This document shows, one piece after another, positions 58,806-64,000 of a DNA stretch of 64,000 nucleotides (position 1 is the stretch's first letter; every line of letters begins with the position of its first letter). The notes beneath the pieces are model-generated. The model worked only from the letters and a program-made list of their open reading frames with translations. It had not been told where the DNA came from and searched no databases. Source of the stretch: Alitiscatomonas aceti (GTDB taxonomy: Bacteria > Bacillota > Clostridia > Lachnospirales > Lachnospiraceae); assembly GCF_025567195.1 (NCBI RefSeq), contig NZ_JAOQJF010000014.1:1-64000 (forward strand), in the 5' to 3' direction. The position numbers and the translations under genes were made by a program.

Positions 58806-60654
58806 AGCAGACACCTCCTCCGAATCGTCTTACGCCGCACCCGGAACAGCGTTCCCGGCAGTTGGGGGTCACGGTCCCGTTTACCGCACTGTTCCACTCT
58901 CTCTTTAAAAACTCCTTGGACACACCCGTATCGATGAAGTCCCAGGGGAACAGCTCGTCCAGGCTCCGCTCCCTGGTGGTATAGAAATCAATGTCCACGC
59001 CGCAGGTCTCAAATGCCTTCATCCATATATCATTCCGGAAGCTCTCAGACCAGGCGTCATATAAAGCGCCGTTTCTGTATGCCTCCTCGATGACGGCGGC
59101 CACCCTCCGGTCTCCCCGGGCCAGTACGCCCTCTAAAACTGTTACATCGGCCTCATGCCAGTTGTATTTCAGGCTCCTATGGTTCAGCATCTCCTTCATT
59201 TTGCGGTTGACCACCCGTGCCTTATCCAGGAATTCCTCCTTGGTGGACATCCTGGCCCACTGGAAAGGCGTAAAGGGCTTCGGCACAAAGAAGGATGTGC
59301 TGGCCACCACCTGGACCTTTCCGTTTCTCTGGTCCTTGGGGATCTCATAATACTCCTCTGCGATCTTCTCAGATAAAAGGGCAATGCCCTCCATATCCTC
59401 CACCGTCTCTGTGGGAAGGCCCAGCATGAAATACAGCTTCACCCGGTTCCAGCCTCCCTTAAAGGCATCGGCGGCTCCCTGGAGGATCTCCTCCTCAGTA
59501 AGCCCCTTATTGATCACGTCACGGAGCCTCTGGGAACCAGCCTCCGGCGCAAAGGTCAGACTGCTTTTTTTCACATCCTGTACCTTGCTCATCACGTCCA
59601 GAGAGAATGCATCGATCCTTAAAGAAGGAAGGGATACGTTGACTCCCTTTCCATGGAATTCCTCGATCAGGAAACGCACCAGCTCCTCCAGGGAACGGTA
59701 ATCGCTGGAGCTTAAGGAGCTTAAGGAGATCTCCTCGTGCCCCGTATTTTTCAGCATCTTATATGCCAGGTCTTTCAGCCGCTCCACGTTCTTTTCACGC
59801 ACCGGCCGGTAGATCATGCCTGCCTGACAGAACCGGCAGCCGCGGATACAGCCGCGCATGATCTCTAAGACCACACGGTCCTGGGTCACCTTGATGAACG
59901 GCACCAGGGGCTTTTCCGGATACACGGCCTCCGTCATATCCAGGACCAGCTGCTTTACGACCTTTTCCGGGGCCTCCGGACAGGTGGGACGGAACGCCTT
60001 TAAGGTGCCGTCCTCATGGTATTCCGGCTCATACAGGGACGGAACGTAGATTCCCGGCACTCCGGCCGCCCGTTTTAAAAACGTCTCCCTGGACTCGCCA
60101 TTTTTCCGGCTGTCTTTGTAAATATCGATCAGCTGCCGGTATGCGGTCTCTCCTTCTCCAATGTAAAACAGATCAAAAAACTCGGCAATGGGCTCCGGGT
60201 TATAGGCGCAGGGACCGCCTCCGATGACGATGGGGTCATCCCAGGTCCGGTCGCTGCCATGGAGCGGGATCCCGGAAAGATCCAGGATCTGGAGGATATT
60301 TGTATAACACATTTCATACTGGAGGGTGATCCCCAGGATATCAAAATCCTTCACCGGGTCCTGGGACTCGATGGCAAAAAGCGGGATATGCTTTTCACGC
60401 ATGATGGCGTCCAGGTCGGTCCACGGCGAATATACCCGCTCACAGTACACATCCGGCATCTTATTGAGCATATCATAAAGGATCTGGATCCCCAGATGGG
60501 ACATGCCGATATCATATACGTCCGGGAAGCACATGGCAAACCGGACATCCACACTGGACGGATCCTTACATACCGAATTGATCTCCCCGCCGATATAACG
60601 GGCTGGCTGCTGGATACTCAGCAGTATTTCGTCACTTAATGCTAATTTTCTCAT
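58789..60654 (-). CDS. B12-binding-domain radical SAM protein (TIGR03960 type)
   Basis: A 621-residue radical SAM protein. An N-terminal cobalamin-binding-like region (~10-190) precedes the Fe-S cluster motif CIRGCRFCQAG (Cys-x3-Cys-x2-Cys), the SLPSLRIDAFSLDV segment, and a C-terminal Cys-rich tail NCRERCSGCGVRRFGGG. The family is encoded with DUF2344, RNase G and rplU in Clostridia, as here; the reaction is unknown. Start 60654 (MRKLALSDEILL) is preferred to 60660 because AAGGA is six bases before it. Confidence 0.94.
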   Translation of the reverse strand: MRKLALSDEILLSIQQPARYIGGEINSVCKDPSSVDVRFAMCFPDVYDIGMSHLGIQILYDMLNKMPDVYCERVYSPWTDLDAIMREKHIPLFAIESQDPVKDFDILGITLQYEMCYTNILQILDLSGIPLHGSDRTWDDPIVIGGGPCAYNPEPIAEFFDLFYIGEGETAYRQLIDIYKDSRKNGESRETFLKRAAGVPGIYVPSLYEPEYHEDGTLKAFRPTCPEAPEKVVKQLVLDMTEAVYPEKPLVPFIKVTQDRVVLEIMRGCIRGCRFCQAGMIYRPVREKNVERLKDLAYKMLKNTGHEEISLSSLSSSDYRSLEELVRFLIEEFHGKGVNVSLPSLRIDAFSLDVMSKVQDVKKSSLTFAPEAGSQRLRDVINKGLTEEEILQGAADAFKGGWNRVKLYFMLGLPTETVEDMEGIALLSEKIAEEYYEIPKDQRNGKVQVVASTSFFVPKPFTPFQWARMSTKEEFLDKARVVNRKMKEMLNHRSLKYNWHEADVTVLEGVLARGDRRVAAVIEEAYRNGALYDAWSESFRNDIWMKAFETCGVDIDFYTTRERSLDELFPWDFIDTGVSKEFLKREWNSAVNGTVTPNCRERCSGCGVRRFGGGVCFEDQD

Positions 60655-60753
60655 TCTCATTCCTTGCTTTGCGGTTATTTATGGTTGCTTTTTTTATCCT
60701 TGATCCTCCGGATCAGACAGCAGGACACAGACTGATCCAGTATATACCGCATA

Positions 60754-60782
60754 ATTATAAGGTATTTTTTTGCGGCTGGCAA
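60754..60782 (-). promoter_or_regulatory. Promoter of the radical SAM-RNase G operon
   Basis: Minus strand: TTGCCA (60782-60777), 17 bases, perfect TATAAT (60759-60754), about 100 bases before the start. The remaining gap to 60894 shows no gene. Confidence 0.85.
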
Positions 60783-60894
60783 CCCCTTCCCACCTTTTTG
60801 CAGGTTTTCACCGTTCCTTCCGGCCTCTGCCGTATCGTCCCGGCCCTGCCGTTCTCTTTTCACCGGCTGCCGCACCGCCGTATATGAAATACGG

Positions 60895-62073
60895 TCATGA
60901 CCTGTTCAGAAGCTTCTGATACGACAGATCCATCGCAAACGCCCCCAGGGGCGCAGTAAGGACAATGGCAAGCACGGCGGCCGTAAGAACGCTATCTCCG
61001 CAGGCAAGGCCCATAGAAAGAGGGATCCCTCCGATGGCGGCCTGGACGGTGGCCTTCGGCGTATATGCTAACATTACAAATAACCATTCTCTTCTCCCAA
61101 GCTTCGTTCCCCATAGGCAGAGAGCCACACCGGCCATCCTGAAAGCAAGAGCGCCAAGGATCACCAAAAGCGCACGCCCTCCGGCCTGGGCCAGGTATCC
61201 CGTATCAACAGCAGCCCCCACAAGCACGAACAGGAAAATCTCAGCGGCGACCCACAGCTTTCCATACTTTACAGAGATCCTTCTGGCAGCCTCTCCCCTT
61301 TTCTTCTGAAGGCCTATGCCTATAAACATGACTGCGATCAGGGAAGAAAAACTTATGGGCGTGGTCAGCATGTCTTCGGCCGCCACCAGAAACAGCGAAA
61401 TACTTAAGAGAATGAGAACCTTTGAAGTATCCCGGATATGCACCTGCTTATAAAACAGGGCCAGCAAAGATCCGGCGGCCAGTCCAATAACGGTTCCCAG
61501 AAGGATCGAAACAGGGATATTTATAAAGCTGACGGCAGAAACTCCCTTTCCCTGCATCATGCCGGTAAATGTGGAGAACAGGACGATCACATAGACGTCA
61601 TCCACGGATACGCCTGCAAGGATCATCTGGGGAATCCCTTCCCTTTTTCCATATCCCTCCTCCATCAGCCGGACCATCCTCGGTACGACCACTGCCGGAG
61701 AAACTGCGGCAAGAACAGCTCCCAGGACGGCTGCCTCCAGGACTGTCAGCCCCATGAGCCGGGTCCCCAGCAGGATCACTCCCAGCACCTCAAAGCTTGC
61801 CGGGATAAAACACATGAGCAGCGCCGGCCGGCCTGTTTTTTTTAATCCCTCCAGATCCAGTCCCAGTCCGGCTCTTGTAAGAATGATGATCAGCGCGATT
61901 TTCCGGAGCTCTTCCGAGATCCCCAGGATGTCCGCATCCAGCAGATCCAGAGCATGCGGCCCAAGGATCATGCCTGTGGCCAGCATCCCCATAAGGCCCG
62001 GCAGCCGGAGCCTCTGGCACAGCCATGCCATGGACATTCCAACGATCAGGATCAGTGAAATACTCAGTAACAT
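60895..62073 (-). CDS. Cation:proton antiporter (CPA family)
   Basis: A 392-residue membrane protein with about 12 hydrophobic helices, of the Na+/H+ or K+/H+ antiporter kind. Landmarks are LPGLMGMLATGMILGPHALDLL, IILTRAGLGLDLEGLKKTG and VLAAVSPAVVVPRMVRLMEEGYGK, with a further Asp pair in AGVSVDDVYVIVLFST. Start 62073 is selected by GGAGG about eight bases upstream. No regulatory TrkA domain is attached. Ion specificity cannot be read from the sequence. It is separated from the SGNH gene by a terminator. Confidence 0.9.
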   Translation of the reverse strand: MLLSISLILIVGMSMAWLCQRLRLPGLMGMLATGMILGPHALDLLDADILGISEELRKIALIIILTRAGLGLDLEGLKKTGRPALLMCFIPASFEVLGVILLGTRLMGLTVLEAAVLGAVLAAVSPAVVVPRMVRLMEEGYGKREGIPQMILAGVSVDDVYVIVLFSTFTGMMQGKGVSAVSFINIPVSILLGTVIGLAAGSLLALFYKQVHIRDTSKVLILLSISLFLVAAEDMLTTPISFSSLIAVMFIGIGLQKKRGEAARRISVKYGKLWVAAEIFLFVLVGAAVDTGYLAQAGGRALLVILGALAFRMAGVALCLWGTKLGRREWLFVMLAYTPKATVQAAIGGIPLSMGLACGDSVLTAAVLAIVLTAPLGAFAMDLSYQKLLNRS

Positions 62074-62095
62074 AATACATCTCCTCCCGGCATAG

Positions 62096-62146
62096 AAAAA
62101 GCTGACAATATCTGCATGGGTCTGTCTGCAGAAGTCATCAGCTTTA
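62096..62146 (-). terminator. Terminator between SGNH gene and antiporter
   Basis: Minus strand: AAAGCTGATGAC pairs with GTCAGCTTTTT, with an inner CTGCA/TGCAG pairing, ending in T5. It closes the MBOAT-SGNH unit; an attenuator for the antiporter is an alternative. Confidence 0.75.
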
Positions 62147-62224
62147 AACACCTTACGCCTTTTTCCTTTGGAAGTGTATCACATCCCATCCCGGATGGCA
62201 AGGAAAATATTCCCATATGCGGCT

Positions 62225-63142
62225 TCAGCCTGCGTGTGTGCCCAGGGTCTCCCTGATCCAGTCCACCCACACAGAATAATATTTTCCCAGGACATGGGCC
62301 CCGTCGGAGGAATATCCCGCCGCCAGATTTCCATTTTCATCGTCAAATACCTGGTTCACATCCAGATAGACATAGCCAGAGGCCTCTGCCATGCTTTTAA
62401 TATCCCTGTTTAAGGCATTGATCCTGTCATTGTTGTAGATGCTGCTGCCGGAGGCTTTCTCCGCTGTCACATGAAGGTTGGCCCCCAGGACGATGGCGGC
62501 GTCCGGCTGCAGCTCATGGACCTTTTCCACGGTCCTTTTATACTGCTTTACAATGGAATCGTAATCATATCCCAGCTCATTGATCCCAAGCATAAAAAAT
62601 ATGGTATCGAATTTCCGGGAACATAAGAGCTCCTCCAATCCGCTCTTTTCCTGGGATCTCAGCTTAACGGTTTTATTAAATAGCGTAAATACGCTCATAC
62701 CGGAATCGGCGAACACCTCCGCCTGGCCCAGGTCTCCATATTCAGAAAGCCCCACGGTCCGGGAATCTCCAATGAAAAGGACACCGGAAAAATCCTCCTT
62801 TAAGGACACGGCCGGAGCTCCAGAGGGCTCTGAAGCCACAGTCTCTTCCTCTGACAGAGATATCTCCTCCCCACTGGAAGCCGTCTCCCCGGTCTGACCG
62901 CCTGCCCCGCCGGAGACGGCAGCCATTCCCGCTCCATCCGCCGTTTCTGGGATCTCTTCCTCCCGTGTTTCTCTCTCTGCTCCTATATCAGGCTTCTTTG
63001 CAGCCCTCTCATCCGTCTCCCTCTCCATAGCTCCCGCCTCATACCAGGGCGTCAGCTTTCTCACAGCTCCAGGAACGTATTCCACTGCGATCACAGCCGC
63101 CAGGCTGGCTGCCAGAAATGTGCTGTACCAGTAACGCTTCAT
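62225..63142 (-). CDS. Membrane-anchored SGNH hydrolase paired with MBOAT
   Basis: A 305-residue protein with an N-terminal TM anchor (about residues 5-22), an acidic Glu/Thr/Gly linker (~35-115) and an SGNH domain: VLFIGDSRTVGLSEYGD (Ser nucleophile), MLGINELGYDYDS (Asn), and SSDGAHVLGKYYS (Asp/His). All four blocks are present. Start 63142 has GGGGAGG seven bases upstream. It follows an MBOAT gene by 32 bases, so the pair probably O-acetylates a surface polysaccharide. Unlike the protein at 27630 it keeps the Ser. Confidence 0.9.
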   Translation of the reverse strand: MKRYWYSTFLAASLAAVIAVEYVPGAVRKLTPWYEAGAMERETDERAAKKPDIGAERETREEEIPETADGAGMAAVSGGAGGQTGETASSGEEISLSEEETVASEPSGAPAVSLKEDFSGVLFIGDSRTVGLSEYGDLGQAEVFADSGMSVFTLFNKTVKLRSQEKSGLEELLCSRKFDTIFFMLGINELGYDYDSIVKQYKRTVEKVHELQPDAAIVLGANLHVTAEKASGSSIYNNDRINALNRDIKSMAEASGYVYLDVNQVFDDENGNLAAGYSSDGAHVLGKYYSVWVDWIRETLGTHAG

Positions 63143-63174
63143 AATCTTCCTCCCCTTTTTCATTCTCTAAAAAT

Positions 63175-64000
63175 TTAAAACCGGAAATACAGGAACGGAT
63201 CGTCCATTCCCATCTTCATACAGTAAACGCAGCCCCAGAACACCGCCAGGAGCACCACAGCCGCCGCAGGACTATTTTTGAACCGCCTGTAAAGCTTCAT
63301 GGGAAGGCCGGTGGCAAAGACCAGTCCCGCTGCCAGGGAGAGCCCGTAGAGCCTTCCATATTTTAAATAGTCTCCGGCAAAATATGCCATTCCCTCTGGC
63401 TGCGGCAGGAACGGGAACAGCCTGGTAAAGTAAACGGCCATCTGCGAAAGATCCGTCACCGCAAACAGCACCCAGCTTACGGAAATGGCAAGGGCCATGT
63501 AAAGATGGCCCAGGGCCGGGACCCTCTCCAAAATCCGTATGAGCCCCAGCTTTTCCACCGAGATCAGCGCAAACATCAGAAGCCCCCAGAGGATAAAGTT
63601 CCAGCTTGCCCCATGCCAGAATCCGGTGAGGGCCCAGACCGCCAGCATATTGCGGAAGGTCATAAGCTTTCCCTTCCGGCTGCCCCCCAGGGGAATATAT
63701 ACGTAATCCCTGAACCAGCTCCCCAGGGTCATGTGCCACCGTCTCCAGAATTCTGTCATGGAAAGAGACAGGTATGGGTCATGAAAATTTTCCGGGATCG
63801 TAAAGCCCATGATCCGCCCCAGCCCCTTGGCCATCAGGGAATAGCCGTAAAAATCAAAATAGATCTGGAGGCTGAAGGCTGTGATGGCCAGCCATGCAAA
63901 GGGAGTGGAGATACTTTCATAGCCCACGGTCCCGGCCTCATTCCAGAGCCCGCCCAGGCGGTTTGCCAGAAGGACCTTGAGTCCCAGTCCTATGGTGAAG
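63175..64000 (-). CDS. MBOAT-family O-acyltransferase, 5' end outside the window
   Basis: The C-terminal ~275 residues of an MBOAT protein; the frame continues open to base 64000 (...TIGLGLKVLLANRLGGLW), so the start is outside. It has TEFWRRWHMTLGSWFRDYVYIPLGGSRKG and the catalytic-His block ALTGFWHGASWNFILWG. The spacing of the arginine-rich loop matches AlgI/PatA-type O-acetyltransferases rather than DltB. Paired with the SGNH gene downstream. Confidence 0.93.
   Translation of the reverse strand, partial: FTIGLGLKVLLANRLGGLWNEAGTVGYESISTPFAWLAITAFSLQIYFDFYGYSLMAKGLGRIMGFTIPENFHDPYLSLSMTEFWRRWHMTLGSWFRDYVYIPLGGSRKGKLMTFRNMLAVWALTGFWHGASWNFILWGLLMFALISVEKLGLIRILERVPALGHLYMALAISVSWVLFAVTDLSQMAVYFTRLFPFLPQPEGMAYFAGDYLKYGRLYGLSLAAGLVFATGLPMKLYRRFKNSPAAAVVLLAVFWGCVYCMKMGMDDPFLYFRF

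Noticed and set aside
60675..60875. 66-codon minus-strand open frame
   Set aside because: It overlaps the promoter of the radical SAM operon and encodes an unremarkable basic sequence with no ribosome site.

Overview
The window looks like a chromosomal core segment of a Lachnospiraceae (Clostridium cluster XIVa) anaerobe of the Enterocloster / Lachnoclostridium / C. symbiosum kind. The reasons are moderately GC-rich Firmicutes genes with strong GGAGG ribosome sites, the pta-ackA pair, the YceD-rpmF / plsX-acpP-rnc-smc-ftsY block, the radical SAM-RNase G and rplU-prp-rpmA-obgE-nadD-yqeK-rsfS blocks, a Prp-type L27 leader peptide, and purine synthesis with separate PurO-type cyclohydrolase and AICAR formyltransferase. 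I see no rRNA, CRISPR array, prophage or insertion sequence. There is one tRNA (Leu, CAA).

Layout. 0-7 kb: a frame-disrupted transglutaminase-like gene, two small exported proteins, upp, a lipoprotein, an EFR1-type flavodoxin-ferredoxin protein, and the split purO/purH pair. 7-14 kb: tRNA-Leu, then a divergent TetR / MMPL exporter / giant GLUG-repeat surface protein cassette with a nested palindromic operator. 14-22 kb: a zinc-finger anti-sigma-like protein, polA, coaE, walJ-like hydrolase, histidine phosphatase, methyltransferase, tmcAL (opposite strand) and the c-di-AMP receptor darA. 22-24.4 kb: pta-ackA. 24.4-30.8 kb: a cell-wall-repeat transglutaminase followed by a rearranged dlt-like operon (carrier protein, MBOAT, SGNH protein, small secreted protein, adenylating ligase). 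30.8-43.9 kb: YceD-rpmF, ilvBN on the minus strand, plsX, acpP, rnc, smc, ftsY, threonine dehydratase, a CLC transporter and a cytidylate-kinase-like protein. 44-50.6 kb: an NlpC/P60 protein, an orphan Uma2 protein, a structured gap with a possible 31-residue membrane peptide, a TtcA-like protein, a tyrosine recombinase, and a YneA-like/lexA SOS pair. 50.7-64 kb (all minus strand): rsfS to rplU, an F420-ligase-family gene, a 111-bp palindrome-rich tandem repeat, RNase E/G, two radical SAM-associated genes, a cation/proton antiporter, and a second SGNH-MBOAT pair cut by the window edge.

The most promising undescribed system is the dlt-like operon at 25.8-30.8 kb. Its gene order is C-B-D-X-A. 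Its ligase lacks the aspartate that amino-acid-activating adenylation domains use to hold the amino group, its SGNH protein has Cys where DltD has the nucleophile Ser, and it includes an extra secreted protein. It may therefore attach an acyl group other than D-alanine to a cell-surface polymer. The second notable signal is the palindrome-packed 111-bp tandem repeat between RNase G and the F420-ligase-family gene.

All calls come from reading the sequence and from family knowledge; no database search was run.
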